Shown in pieces: positions 22,674 through 31,813 of a stretch of 37,097 nucleotides of DNA. Each line of letters starts with the position of its first letter. Within the stretch, counting starts at the first letter, position 1. Origin of the DNA: an uncultured Parabacteroides sp. Lineage in GTDB: Bacteria > Bacteroidota > Bacteroidia > Bacteroidales > Tannerellaceae. The notes under the pieces were generated by a model. The model saw only the letters and a list, made by a program, of their open reading frames with translations, ran no database searches and was not told the DNA's origin. The stretch spans positions 1 to 37,097 of the forward strand of contig CAAGLQ010000106.1 in NCBI GenBank assembly GCA_900770835.1. The letters run 5' to 3'. The position numbers and the translations under genes were made by a program.

Positions 22674-25115
22674 ATGAAGATGCGCATCACTACGATAGGA
22701 AAAGGAAGAGCCATGTCTCTCCTACTTTTTTTATTCATCGGCCTATCAATGCAGGCCTTTGCGGAGGATCGAATCAAAATCTCCGGCTATGTGCGAGATG
22801 CCGATGGCAATCCATTGGAACTGGTCAATGTAAGGGTTAAGAATACATTGGTAGGTTCTATGACAAATGAAAAGGGATATTATGCCTTCTCGGTAGCATC
22901 TGGTGATTCCCTTTCAATCATCTATTCTTGCCTTGGATTCAATAAAGCGGAGCGTATTATCCCTGCGGCTTATGCCGATATACGGCTGAATGTGCAAATG
23001 AACTATGCTTCATTGGAATTAGGAGAGGTTTCTGTGACGGCTATCCGCAAGCAAACGACCACTATGGAAAACATTGACGCCGATCGTATTAAACTGCTAC
23101 CAGATCCGGCTGGGGGTAGCATAGAAAGTTTGGTAGTGACCTTTGCGGGAGTATCTTCCAACAATGAATTGAGCTCACAATACTCTGTCAGAGGCGGTAG
23201 TTACGATGAGAATATGGTGTATGTGAATGGCTTGGAAGTATTCCGTCCGCTTTTAATTCGTTCCGGGCAGCAAGAGGGTTTGAGCTTCGTTAATCCAGAC
23301 TTGACAGAGGAGGTCAATTTCTCAGCGGGTGGTTTCGAGGCTCGCTACGGCGATAAGATGAGCTCCGTGCTCGACATTGCTTATAAGAAACCTAAAGAGT
23401 TAGAAGGATCTGCCTCTGCCAGCCTTTTAGGAGCCAATGCCTATGTGGGTAGCTCAACCGGTAAATTCACCCAAGTGACCGGTTTACGCTTCAAAAGCAG
23501 CCGTTCCTTGTTAGGTTCTATGGAAACGGATGCGGAGTATGACCCCAAATTCATCGATCTACAAACCTATATGACCTATCAATTCGCTCCGAAATGGGAG
23601 GTCAATTTCTTAGGCAACTGGGCGAACAACCGTTATAAATTCACGCCTTATAGCCGAGAGACAACTTTTGGCACCAGCAAAGACCCAAAGCATTTTAAGG
23701 TCTATTTTGACGGCCGAGAGCGAGATCGTTTCCAAACGCTATTTGGAGCCATGACATTAAAACATAACCCTCGTGAAAACACAGAGTTGGGATTGCAAGC
23801 TTCCGCTTTTCGCAGCCAGGAGGAAGAGGGTTACGACATCGCCGGAGAGTATTGGCTAAGTGCGGATGGCGCTTCCAACCCCGATAGTGATGCTACAGCG
23901 GCCATGTCAGTAGGTCGTTATCACGAACATGCCCGCAACCGGCTCAATTCCAGTGTAGTCAACGTAGGCCATTATGGTAAGACCACGTTCCATAACAACA
24001 CCTTGAATTGGGGAGCTACCGTACAATTTGAACGCATCAACGACCAAATCAGCGAGTGGGAGAAACGGGATTCATCCGGTTATTCACTGCCGCAGCTGGA
24101 GCAACAGGTCAGTGTCTATTCCAACCTTTTCTCTGACAATGCGATCGAGAGCACCCGCCTTTCCGCTTACCTGCAAGATGCCTTCAAGTTCCGCACCAAA
24201 CAGGGATTATTCACGCTCATCGCCGGTTTACGAGGTAGCTATTGGAGTTTCAACAAAGAGTTCATCCTCAGCCCTCGTGCCTCGCTCGGCTTTATTCCGA
24301 ACTTCGACCAAAACCTTACGATGCGCTTCGCTACAGGTCTTTACTACCAATCCCCCTTCTACAAGGAGTTACGTCTGCAGGGATTGGATGAGCTGGGAAA
24401 TCATATCACGCTCTTAAACAAAGCATTGAAATCTCAACGAGCCATTCATTTTATTGTGGGCGGCGACTATACCTTCAAGGCAGTCGATCGAAACTTTAAG
24501 CTTACCGCAGAGCTGTATTACAAGAAATTAGACCATTTGAACCCCTACACGGTAGATAACGTGAAGATTCGTTATTATGGCGATAACTGCGCCAAAGGCT
24601 ACGCCATGGGATTGGACGTGAAGTTCTTTGGCGAGTTCGTGCCAGGCACCGACTCTTGGATCAGTTTCTCGCTGATGAAATCAGAGCAAACCATTCGCGA
24701 GACGACCAAAGCCCCCTTGCCCAATAGCCCCAGCTACAACATTTCACTCTATTTCCAGGATTACTTCCCCGGCTTCAAGCGTGTGAAACTTAACTTGAAA
24801 GGAGTGCTCGCCGGAGGGTTGCCCCAAACTATTCCGGGACAAGGCTATGAAGCTGGTTATTTCCGTACGCCCGCCTACAAACGTGTGGATATAGGATTGA
24901 GTTATCAATTAGCCGGAGGCAACGATGCCATCATGGATCGTGGCTTTTTCCGCAATCTGAAAAACATCTGGATCGGCGCAGATGTATTCAATCTATTTGG
25001 CATTCGCAACGTCAGTTCCTATTATTGGATTACCGACGTCTATAATGTGCAATATGCCGTACCTAATTATCTGACCGGCAGACAACTCAACGCACGGTTA
25101 ATCATTGATTTTTAA
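22674..25115 (+). CDS. TonB-dependent receptor, substrate unknown
   Basis: 813 residues: signal peptide (to about residue 30, SMQAFAED), a carboxypeptidase-regulatory-like domain (about 32-115, ISGYVRDADGNPLELVNVRV), a plug domain (about 125-235, with QYSVRGGSYDENMVYVNGLEV and GGFEARYGDKMSS), and a beta-barrel ending NARLIIDF with terminal Phe. It has no SusD partner next to it, so it is not a typical glycan (SusC) receptor, and no riboswitch was seen upstream. The start could also be at 22680 or 22713. It may transport metal chelates or peptides; no motif decides. Confidence 0.87.
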   Translation: MKMRITTIGKGRAMSLLLFLFIGLSMQAFAEDRIKISGYVRDADGNPLELVNVRVKNTLVGSMTNEKGYYAFSVASGDSLSIIYSCLGFNKAERIIPAAYADIRLNVQMNYASLELGEVSVTAIRKQTTTMENIDADRIKLLPDPAGGSIESLVVTFAGVSSNNELSSQYSVRGGSYDENMVYVNGLEVFRPLLIRSGQQEGLSFVNPDLTEEVNFSAGGFEARYGDKMSSVLDIAYKKPKELEGSASASLLGANAYVGSSTGKFTQVTGLRFKSSRSLLGSMETDAEYDPKFIDLQTYMTYQFAPKWEVNFLGNWANNRYKFTPYSRETTFGTSKDPKHFKVYFDGRERDRFQTLFGAMTLKHNPRENTELGLQASAFRSQEEEGYDIAGEYWLSADGASNPDSDATAAMSVGRYHEHARNRLNSSVVNVGHYGKTTFHNNTLNWGATVQFERINDQISEWEKRDSSGYSLPQLEQQVSVYSNLFSDNAIESTRLSAYLQDAFKFRTKQGLFTLIAGLRGSYWSFNKEFILSPRASLGFIPNFDQNLTMRFATGLYYQSPFYKELRLQGLDELGNHITLLNKALKSQRAIHFIVGGDYTFKAVDRNFKLTAELYYKKLDHLNPYTVDNVKIRYYGDNCAKGYAMGLDVKFFGEFVPGTDSWISFSLMKSEQTIRETTKAPLPNSPSYNISLYFQDYFPGFKRVKLNLKGVLAGGLPQTIPGQGYEAGYFRTPAYKRVDIGLSYQLAGGNDAIMDRGFFRNLKNIWIGADVFNLFGIRNVSSYYWITDVYNVQYAVPNYLTGRQLNARLIIDF

Positions 25116-25165
25116 GGCGACGAGCGAAAAATGGGCGAAATCTTTCTCCATTCGTAAAAAGTATG

Positions 25166-25173
25166 TACTTTTG
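25166..25173 (+). promoter_or_regulatory. -7 element upstream of the methylmalonyl-CoA operon
   Basis: TACTTTTG, full sigma-ABfr -7 consensus, about 46 bases before the epimerase start. No clear TTTG at the -33 position (TTTC at 25143-25146 is nearest). Confidence 0.45.
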
Positions 25174-25219
25174 CACAGGTATATAATAACATTTACAAAC
25201 CTTTTAAAATCATATTCAT

Positions 25220-25639
25220 ATGGAACTTACACACATTGAACACTTAGGTATTGCAGTAAAAAGCATCGAGGCATGCTTGCCGTATTATGAGGGCGTATTA
25301 GGCTTGAAGTGCTACAGCATTGAGGAGGTAGCTGATCAGAAGGTAAAGACAGCGTTCTTCAAAGTTGGCCAGACAAAATTAGAGTTGCTGGAGCCGACAA
25401 GCGAGGATAGCGCCGTAGCTAAATTTATCGAGAAGAAGGGTGAGGGTATCCATCACATCGCATTCGCCGTACCTGATGTTCAGGCAGCTTTGACCGAGGC
25501 AGAGGAGAAGGGCGTACGTTTGATCGACAAGGCTCCGCGTAGAGGCGCTGAGGGCTTGGATATCGCATTCATGCACCCGAAATCAACTTGCAGCGTTTTA
25601 ACTGAGCTCTGTATGCCAGGTTGTGGATGCAAGGAATAA
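25220..25639 (+). CDS. mce: Methylmalonyl-CoA epimerase
   Basis: 139 residues. Glyoxalase/VOC fold with metal ligands in HIEHLGIAV, the Glu in LELLEP, GIHHIAFAV and the C-terminal TELC Glu. Interconverts (2R)- and (2S)-methylmalonyl-CoA, needed between the B12-dependent mutase and the decarboxylase encoded just downstream. The Cys-rich tail (CMPGCGCKE) is an extra feature. First gene of the operon. Codons here and in the next four genes favour TTG, AAG, CGT and GGT, typical of strongly expressed Bacteroidales genes. Confidence 0.95.
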   Translation: MELTHIEHLGIAVKSIEACLPYYEGVLGLKCYSIEEVADQKVKTAFFKVGQTKLELLEPTSEDSAVAKFIEKKGEGIHHIAFAVPDVQAALTEAEEKGVRLIDKAPRRGAEGLDIAFMHPKSTCSVLTELCMPGCGCKE

Positions 25640-25687
25640 TCAATAAATCGTAATAAGCAGACATTTCTAACAACAAATCAAATAACA

Positions 25688-27241
25688 ATGAGTAACCAAC
25701 TTGAAAAAGTAAAAGAGCTCATCGCGCTGCGTGAACAAGCTCGTTTGGGTGGAGGAGAGAAAAGAATCGCTAAGCAACACGAGAGTGGTAAATACACCGC
25801 TCGTGAGCGTATCGCCATGTTGCTCGACGAGGGCAGTTTCGAAGAGTTCGACATGTTCGTTAAGCACCGTTGTTCAAACTTCGGTATCGAGAAAACCAAA
25901 TTCTTGGGTGACGGTATCGTAACGGGTTGCGGAACGATTGACGGACGTTTAGTATATATATATGCACAGGATTTCACCGTATTCGGTGGTGCGCTGTCTG
26001 AGGCTTTGGCCATGAAGATCTGTAAGGTAATGGATCAGGCCATGAAGATGGGTGCTCCGGTAATCGGTTTGAACGATTCTGGTGGCGCACGTATCCAGGA
26101 GGGTGTCAATGCCTTGGCAGGTTATGCTGAGATCTTCCAGCGTAATATCTTGGCTTCTGGTGTCGTTCCCCAGATCTCCGGTATCTTTGGTCCTTGCGCA
26201 GGTGGTGCCGTTTATTCACCGGCGTTGACTGACTTCACGATCATGACACGTGGCACCAGCTACATGTTCTTGACAGGTCCGAAGGTGGTTAAGCAGATCG
26301 TAGGTGAGGATGTAACAACCGAGCAATTGGGTGGCGCAAGCGTTCACTCTACAAAGTCTGGTGTGGCTCACTTCGCTGTTGATACCGAGGAGGATGGTTT
26401 GAAGTTGATCCGTCAGTTGATTAGCTACATGCCGCAGAACAATATGGAGGAGACTCCGGCATTGGAGTGCAACGACCCGATCGATCGTTTGGACGACTAT
26501 TTGAACGAGATCATCCCGGAGAACCCGAACCAGGGCTACGATATGTATGAGGTAATTGGTACAATCGTGGATAACAACGAGTTCTTGGAGGTTCATGCTG
26601 ACTACGCAAAGAACATCATCGTAGGTTTCGCACGTTTCAACGGTCAATCTGTAGGTATCATCGCTAACCAGCCGAAGGTAATGGCAGGTTGCTTGGATAG
26701 CAACGCTTCTCGTAAGGCAGGTCGTTTCGTTCGTTTCTGCGACGCATTCAACATTCCTTTGGTAACCTTGGTGGATGTGCCGGGCTTCTTGCCGGGTACT
26801 GGCCAGGAGTACAACGGTGTGATCCTGCACGGTGCGAAGTTGCTCTACGCTTACGGAGAGGCTACTGTGCCCAAGATTACCGTTACCTTGCGTAAGTCTT
26901 ACGGTGGCGCATACTGTGTGATGAGTTCTAAGCATTTGCGTGGTGATATGAACTACGCATGGCCGACAGCTGAGATCGCTGTGATGGGTGCCAGCGGTGC
27001 CGTTGAGATCATCTTTGCGAAGGATGTGAAGGCAGCTGAGGATCCGAAGGCTTGCAAAGCTGAGAAGGAGGCTGAATACTCAAAGGCATTCGCAAACCCG
27101 TACAACGCCGCTCAATATGGCTACATCGACGATGTAATCGAGCCGCGTAACACTCGTTTCCGTATCATCCGCGCATTGCAGCAGTTAGCAACGAAGAAGC
27201 TGAGCAATCCGGCTAAGAAACATGACAACCTGCCTTTGTAA
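25688..27241 (+). CDS. mmdA: Methylmalonyl-CoA decarboxylase alpha subunit (carboxyltransferase)
   Basis: 517 residues, two crotonase-like carboxyltransferase domains. Motifs: GGEKRIAKQHESGKYTARER, the first oxyanion-hole region GLNDSGGARIQEGV and SGIFGPCAGGAVYSPAL, and the second VDVPGFLPGTGQEYNGVI and KSYGGAYCVMSSKHL. Transfers the carboxyl group of methylmalonyl-CoA to biotin on the carrier subunit. The next three genes encode the OadG-like, biotin carrier and membrane Na+-pump subunits, which identifies it as decarboxylase rather than propionyl-CoA carboxylase beta subunit. Cytoplasmic face of the inner membrane. Confidence 0.95.
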   Translation: MSNQLEKVKELIALREQARLGGGEKRIAKQHESGKYTARERIAMLLDEGSFEEFDMFVKHRCSNFGIEKTKFLGDGIVTGCGTIDGRLVYIYAQDFTVFGGALSEALAMKICKVMDQAMKMGAPVIGLNDSGGARIQEGVNALAGYAEIFQRNILASGVVPQISGIFGPCAGGAVYSPALTDFTIMTRGTSYMFLTGPKVVKQIVGEDVTTEQLGGASVHSTKSGVAHFAVDTEEDGLKLIRQLISYMPQNNMEETPALECNDPIDRLDDYLNEIIPENPNQGYDMYEVIGTIVDNNEFLEVHADYAKNIIVGFARFNGQSVGIIANQPKVMAGCLDSNASRKAGRFVRFCDAFNIPLVTLVDVPGFLPGTGQEYNGVILHGAKLLYAYGEATVPKITVTLRKSYGGAYCVMSSKHLRGDMNYAWPTAEIAVMGASGAVEIIFAKDVKAAEDPKACKAEKEAEYSKAFANPYNAAQYGYIDDVIEPRNTRFRIIRALQQLATKKLSNPAKKHDNLPL

Positions 27242-27257
27242 TCCCTTAAAAAAAGGA

Positions 27258-28163
27258 ATGAGTATGACAAATAAAAAATTCGGGGTGCTGCTGTTGCTCA
27301 TGGTGCTGTTCAGTTTCGGTGCCAAGGCGCAGTTAACTACCTCCGTTAAATTAAATGAGATTTTGGTCATCAATGAAGACAACTTCATGGATGACTATGG
27401 CAAACGCCATGCCTGGATTGAGCTGTACAACAACTCAGCCGGTACGGTCGATTTGCGCGGTTGCTTCCTCACGAACGACAAGAACAACCCCAAGAAATAT
27501 ATGATCCCGAAGGGTGACGTATTGACGAAAGTCCCCCCTCGCCAGCATATTCTTTTCTGGGTGGACAACGAGCCGACAAGAGGAACCTTCCACGTGAACT
27601 TCGCGTTCAATCCGAACGGCGAGAACTATTTGGCACTCTACGACTCTGACGGTACGACGTTGATCGACGAGGTCACGATCCCCGCAGGTCAGAAGGCTGA
27701 CGTAAGTTATGGTTTGGATGTGGATGGAACAGGAAGCTGGAAAATCCTTGACAAGGTAACTCCGAGCACCAACAACGTGACTTTGGACAGCAACGAGAAG
27801 ATCGAGAACTTCCAGAAGAACGACTCTTGGGGTATCGGTATGACGATCACCGCTATGGCCGTTGTGTTCCTTGGTTTGTTGGTACTGTTCTTGGTATTCA
27901 AGCAGATCGGTAATGCCGCTATGAACGCAAGCAAGCGCAACGCTCAGAAAGCAGCCGCTGCTGACGGCCAGAAGGTAAACGAGAACGCAGGCGCAGAGTC
28001 AGGCGAGATCTTCGCAGCTATCGCAATGGCCCTCTATGAGCTGAACGATGAGCACCACGATTTCGAGAGCTCAATCTTGACCATCAAGAAAGCGCAGCGC
28101 AACTACTCACCTTGGAACTCTAAGGTGCTTTCATTGCGTCAAAATCCCATTATCAAGAAGTAA
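27258..28163 (+). CDS. Decarboxylase OadG/MmdD-type subunit fused to a lamin-tail domain
   Basis: 301 residues. Signal peptide (LLLLMVLFSFGAKAQ), then a lamin-tail-like beta-sandwich on the periplasmic side (about 28-165; NEILVINEDNFMDDYGKRHAWIELYN, with LRGCFLTNDKNNP). A single membrane segment follows (about 192-213) and a cytoplasmic tail with LYELNDEHHDFESSILTI. The membrane segment plus tail fit the small OadG/MmdD subunit that holds the Na+-decarboxylase complex together, normally only about 80-120 residues. The extracytoplasmic lamin-tail part is an addition seen in Bacteroidetes. It lies between mmdA and the carrier gene. The start at 27258 or 27264. Confidence 0.85.
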   Translation: MSMTNKKFGVLLLLMVLFSFGAKAQLTTSVKLNEILVINEDNFMDDYGKRHAWIELYNNSAGTVDLRGCFLTNDKNNPKKYMIPKGDVLTKVPPRQHILFWVDNEPTRGTFHVNFAFNPNGENYLALYDSDGTTLIDEVTIPAGQKADVSYGLDVDGTGSWKILDKVTPSTNNVTLDSNEKIENFQKNDSWGIGMTITAMAVVFLGLLVLFLVFKQIGNAAMNASKRNAQKAAAADGQKVNENAGAESGEIFAAIAMALYELNDEHHDFESSILTIKKAQRNYSPWNSKVLSLRQNPIIKK

Positions 28164-28194
28164 TCACATCTAAAAGAACAAATAACTGAAAAGC

Positions 28195-28623
28195 ATGAAA
28201 AGTTTTAAATATACCATCAACGGTAACGTATATAAAGTACATATCAATTCCGTAGAGGAAGATATCGCCGAGGTTGAGGTGAACGGCACTCCCTACAGCG
28301 TGAAAATGGAGAAGCCGGCTAAGAAGCAAATGGTTGCCTTGAAGCGTCCGGCTCAAGCTCCGACAACACCGAGTGGTGAGCCTGTCGTATCTCGTCCCGC
28401 AGGTGGTGCTGCTGGTGCGGTAAGATCTCCGCTGCCCGGTGTCATCTTGAGCGTAGATTGCAAGGTAGGCGATACGGTCAAGAGAGGCCAGAAGCTCTTG
28501 GTTTTGGAGGCTATGAAGATGGAGAATACCATCCCTGCCGACCGCGACGGAAAGATTGTAGAAGTGAAAGTAAACAAAGGCGATTCTGTCCTCGAAGGTG
28601 CAGACCTCGTTATAATCGGTTAA
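28195..28623 (+). CDS. mmdC: Biotin carboxyl carrier subunit of methylmalonyl-CoA decarboxylase
   Basis: 142 residues. A Pro/Ala linker (about 50-75) leads into a biotinyl domain with the signature EAMKMEN; Lys108 is the biotinylation site. Carries CO2 from MmdA to the membrane subunit MmdB. The N-terminal 45 residues (KYTINGNVYKVHI) are typical of Bacteroides and Veillonella-type carrier subunits. 31 bases after the OadG-like gene, 4 bases before mmdB. Confidence 0.95.
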   Translation: MKSFKYTINGNVYKVHINSVEEDIAEVEVNGTPYSVKMEKPAKKQMVALKRPAQAPTTPSGEPVVSRPAGGAAGAVRSPLPGVILSVDCKVGDTVKRGQKLLVLEAMKMENTIPADRDGKIVEVKVNKGDSVLEGADLVIIG

Positions 28624-28627
28624 AAGT

Positions 28628-29815
28628 ATGCTGACATCCATTTTATTACAAGCGGCAGGAGAGAGTTTCACGGAGTTCTTGATGCAGAACATTCAGATCT
28701 TCCTCTCCTACACAGGATTCGCGAACGCGACGCCGGGTCACATCGTGATGTTGCTCGTCGGCTTGCTGTTCATCTTCCTGGCGATTCGCTATGAGTTTGA
28801 GCCCATGTTGTTGATCCCTATCGGCTTCGGTATCTTGATCGGCAACATTCCTTTCAAAGACGCTGGTTTGCAGTTGGGTATCTACGAGGAGGGCTCCGTG
28901 TTGAACATCCTCTATCAAGGTGTGAAGCAGGGTTGGTATCCGCCGTTGATCTTCCTCGGCATCGGTGCCATGACAGACTTCTCTGCCCTGATTTCTAACC
29001 CCAAGTTGATGTTAGTCGGTGCAGCCGCTCAGTTCGGTATCTTCGGTGCTTACATCATCGCCTTGCAGATGGGCTTCGATCCCAGCCAGGCAGGTGCGAT
29101 CGGTATCATCGGTGGTGCTGACGGTCCTACGGCTATCTTCTTGTCATCCAAATTGGCACCAAACTTGATGGGTGCGATTGCGGTGTCTGCCTATTCTTAC
29201 ATGGCGTTGGTGCCCATTATCCAGCCGCCGTTCATGCGTCTGTTGACCACTCCGAAAGAGCGCTTGATCCGTATGAAACCGCCGAGAGCCGTTTCTCAGA
29301 CAGAGAAGATCATCTTCCCGATCGTAGGTCTGTTACTGACCGCTTTCTTGGTTCCTTCAGGTCTGCCTCTGTTGGGTATGCTGTTCTTCGGTAACCTCTG
29401 TAAGGAGAGTGGCGTAACTCGTCGTCTGGCCGAGACAGCACGTGGTCCGCTGATTGACGTGATTACGATCCTATTGGGTGTAACCGTGGGTGCTTCTACA
29501 CAGGCAACACAGTTCTTGACTTGGAACTCCATCAAGATCTTCGGTTTGGGTGCATTGTCATTCGTGATCGCTACTTGCGCCGGTTTGTTGTTCGTGAAGT
29601 TCTTCAACCTCTTCTTGAAGGAGGGTAACAAGATCAACCCGTTGATTGGTAACGCCGGTGTATCCGCAGTGCCTGATGCCGCTCGTATCTCTCAGAACGT
29701 AGGTTTGGAGTACGACCCGAGCAACTACCTGTTGATGCACGCAATGGGTCCGAACGTAGCCGGTGTGATTGGTTCAGCCGTTGCAGCTGGTATCCTGTTA
29801 GGATTCTTAGGTTAA
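28628..29815 (+). CDS. mmdB: Na+-translocating decarboxylase beta subunit
   Basis: 395 residues, about nine to eleven membrane segments. Diagnostic motifs: IGAMTDFSALISNP with the Na+/H+-site Asp, GIIGGADGPTAIFLSSKLAPNL, and GNAGVSAVPDAARISQNVG. Decarboxylates carboxybiotin and couples it to Na+ export across the inner membrane. Last gene of the operon, with a terminator 23 bases downstream. The family is shared with oxaloacetate and glutaconyl-CoA decarboxylases; the mce neighbour supports methylmalonyl-CoA. Confidence 0.96.
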   Translation: MLTSILLQAAGESFTEFLMQNIQIFLSYTGFANATPGHIVMLLVGLLFIFLAIRYEFEPMLLIPIGFGILIGNIPFKDAGLQLGIYEEGSVLNILYQGVKQGWYPPLIFLGIGAMTDFSALISNPKLMLVGAAAQFGIFGAYIIALQMGFDPSQAGAIGIIGGADGPTAIFLSSKLAPNLMGAIAVSAYSYMALVPIIQPPFMRLLTTPKERLIRMKPPRAVSQTEKIIFPIVGLLLTAFLVPSGLPLLGMLFFGNLCKESGVTRRLAETARGPLIDVITILLGVTVGASTQATQFLTWNSIKIFGLGALSFVIATCAGLLFVKFFNLFLKEGNKINPLIGNAGVSAVPDAARISQNVGLEYDPSNYLLMHAMGPNVAGVIGSAVAAGILLGFLG

Positions 29816-29838
29816 TCACAATAACCATCTATAAAGGT

Positions 29839-29874
29839 AAGGCGAGGCCTCATAGCGAGGTGCTCGCCTTTTTT
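29839..29874 (+). terminator. Intrinsic terminator of the methylmalonyl-CoA operon
   Basis: AAGGCGAG (29839-29846) pairs with CTCGCCTT (29863-29870), with CCTC/GAGG pairing inside, then a T-run to 29874. Confidence 0.85.
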
Positions 29875-29915
29875 AGCCAGGTTACTTGAACAAATTTTCA
29901 GGCATGAATAATTGC

Positions 29916-29957
29916 AAAAAATAAACAACTGTGATAACACATAGTAATGACACAGTT
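29916..29957 (-). terminator. Possible terminator of the ars-like operon
   Basis: Minus strand: AACTGTG (29957-29951), 17-base loop, CACAGTT (29933-29927), then a T-rich stretch (29926-29916). It lies 24 bases after the arsenate reductase stop codon. The stem is AT-rich, so moderate at best. Confidence 0.4.
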
Positions 29958-29980
29958 TCGTATTATTTACTTTCTAAAAA

Positions 29981-30505
29981 TCATTTCCGTTCTTCCATCT
30001 CGCAATAGAGGCGAAAGAAGTCACGATCAATATCGTCACGAATGCGTCGGAACTCATTGAGAATATAATCGTAAGAACCGGTTGCCTTGGAGGGATCCTC
30101 ATAACCCATATGGATCTGATGCTTTACGTTACCATTAAAAACAGGACAGGTCTCCTTGGCATGGTCGCACACGGTGATGACATAATCCCAATCCTCGTTG
30201 AGGTATTCATCTATCTGGCAAGGAGTATGATCACTGATGTCAATACCCCGTTCACGCATCACCATGACCGCCTTAGGATTAACCCGTTTTTCCGCCTTTA
30301 CACCACCGGAATAGACCGCTACATCCTTGCCATAAGAGGCTAAGAGGCCGTGAGCCATTTGGCTGCGGCAGGTATTGCCAGTGCAGAGGATCAATACTTT
30401 GATGCCGTGTTTCCCAGTCATCTTTGGTTCATTCGCAAAAGCTGTCGCACAGAGCAACAGTAGGCTCATGCAGGCCATGAGCAAGCCGCAAACATGTCTT
30501 TTCAT
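29981..30505 (-). CDS. arsC: Arsenate reductase (ArsC, low-MW phosphatase type) with N-terminal signal peptide
   Basis: 174 residues; classic ArsC is about 130. The phosphatase loop CTGNTCRS has Cys41 and Arg47. The shuttle cysteines Cys113 and Cys120 (VCDHAKETC) sit at +72 and +79 from Cys41, the exact spacing of Cys10/82/89 in plasmid pI258 ArsC, and the catalytic Asp is in EDPSKATGS. It is thus thioredoxin-linked ArsC rather than a plain tyrosine phosphatase. Residues 1-24 form a convincing Sec signal peptide (KRH, 15 hydrophobic residues, AFA cleavage site), which is unusual because ArsC normally works in the cytoplasm. An internal ATG at 30421 (residue 29) would give a cytosolic form. 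Last gene of the arsR-aquaporin-GTPase-porin-arsC run, 30 bases after the porin gene. Confidence 0.85.
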   Translation of the reverse strand: MKRHVCGLLMACMSLLLLCATAFANEPKMTGKHGIKVLILCTGNTCRSQMAHGLLASYGKDVAVYSGGVKAEKRVNPKAVMVMRERGIDISDHTPCQIDEYLNEDWDYVITVCDHAKETCPVFNGNVKHQIHMGYEDPSKATGSYDYILNEFRRIRDDIDRDFFRLYCEMEERK

Positions 30506-30535
30506 TTATGCAATTTTTAATGGATGATTGATTAA

Positions 30536-31813
30536 TCAAATACCGACTTCGAGCACGAAACGGAACTGCCAGCAGTCATAGCCGGCAAGCGCTTCCGTGC
30601 GATGATTATAAGAGGCATCTGCTTGTACCTTGAAGTTATGTCCCATCAAGTATTTGGTGATGCCGAGCGTCGTTTGGTTGAACTGCTTGTAGCCCACCAC
30701 TGGACGAATTTCCTCATCAGGAAAGAGCGTTGCGTTACGCAGGGCCAAGCTCCAGTGCTTTGGCAGCATATAGCTGGCCTGCACGTTCACACCCTTGCCA
30801 GCAAAGACCGTAGTCTCCGCTGCTGTGGTGAACAGCGGATTTGCACAGGAACGTCCCATGAAGTCGGCGGCGAAAGCGAAGCCACGGTATTTGAAGACCA
30901 AATCAGCAAAGTAGCTCTTCAAAGAACAGGTTTCACCATTGGGGAGGAAATCTCCCGTCTGCCCATTCAAACGAGTCGCATTGTCATTATAGGAAAAGGC
31001 ACCTCCCAGCATCAGCTTAGGCTGTTCCTCATGCTCATAGTCTCCTTCGAACGCCTCTCCTTTTCCTTTGAAGGAGCCAAAGGGAAAGAGTTCCAAGCGG
31101 CCGGTGTAGGCAAACCCACTTTGACTGCTACTCTTGCCCCAGTTACGACCCTCACCCATTGTGATGGAGGCTTTGGCTGCCATATCGAACGAACCAGCCA
31201 CGGTATGGTAAAACTCGCCAAAGAAACCAAAATCACGATCTAACTGAAACTGTCCATCTACAATGCTCCGATCCACAAACTCCAAGGCACTTGATGAGGT
31301 ACTGTGCGCCCGATTAGCCTTGATCTTCGCCTGCCCCACGCCAAAGTTCCAATGATTATTGGGCTTATAATAGAGAATGGCGTTACGCACAATGTTGGAA
31401 TTGCCGTTAGGAGCACTCTTCATGTCGTTGGGCGCAAAACCCAACTGGATAGAGTAGAGCAATTTGGGAGAGAGCACATAACCTTCGAAGTTGAGACGAA
31501 TACGCTTCACCTCCGCATCGGTCATCGTATGATGGAAGTCCTCATCGAGGTCGAACTCCAACAGGCTCTGCATCCGGGCACGCATCGTCATTCCGAAAGT
31601 TTTGTTGCGCGCCTGGAAAGAGACGCCTTTACCCACCTCGATAAAAGGCATGTTCTTGAGCTGCTCCATCAGTTCGTTGGATTCGCTGACGCTGATACCG
31701 CTGAGTACTTGATCCTTTTGCTCCTCTTGCGAGAAAGCTACGGTAGTAATGCCACAGAGTAGGCTTAAGGCCAGCAGGGCTTTGCGCCCTGCGTGATAGC
31801 TTCTATATTTCAT
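30536..31813 (-). CDS. OprO/OprP-type outer-membrane porin
   Basis: 425 residues. The start at 31813 overlaps the stop of the GTPase gene (ATGA), showing tight coupling. Signal peptide (LLALSLLCGITTVAFSQ). The mature protein is an amphipathic beta-barrel with the family start FGMTMRARMQSLLEFDLDED and VKRIRLNFEGYVLSPKLLYSIQ, typical of phosphate-selective porin O and P (PF07396) family members, which are widely used for anions and other solutes. In an operon with an arsenate reductase, a phosphate/arsenate-type anion is a reasonable guess but the selectivity cannot be read from sequence. Confidence 0.85.
   Translation of the reverse strand: MKYRSYHAGRKALLALSLLCGITTVAFSQEEQKDQVLSGISVSESNELMEQLKNMPFIEVGKGVSFQARNKTFGMTMRARMQSLLEFDLDEDFHHTMTDAEVKRIRLNFEGYVLSPKLLYSIQLGFAPNDMKSAPNGNSNIVRNAILYYKPNNHWNFGVGQAKIKANRAHSTSSSALEFVDRSIVDGQFQLDRDFGFFGEFYHTVAGSFDMAAKASITMGEGRNWGKSSSQSGFAYTGRLELFPFGSFKGKGEAFEGDYEHEEQPKLMLGGAFSYNDNATRLNGQTGDFLPNGETCSLKSYFADLVFKYRGFAFAADFMGRSCANPLFTTAAETTVFAGKGVNVQASYMLPKHWSLALRNATLFPDEEIRPVVGYKQFNQTTLGITKYLMGHNFKVQADASYNHRTEALAGYDCWQFRFVLEVGI

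Noticed and set aside
26216..26935. Minus-strand frame of 239 residues inside mmdA
   Set aside because: Antisense shadow caused by strong codon bias in the highly expressed mmdA gene.
30602..31243. Plus-strand frame of 213 residues inside the porin gene
   Set aside because: Antisense of a clear beta-barrel coding region; no start context or domain.
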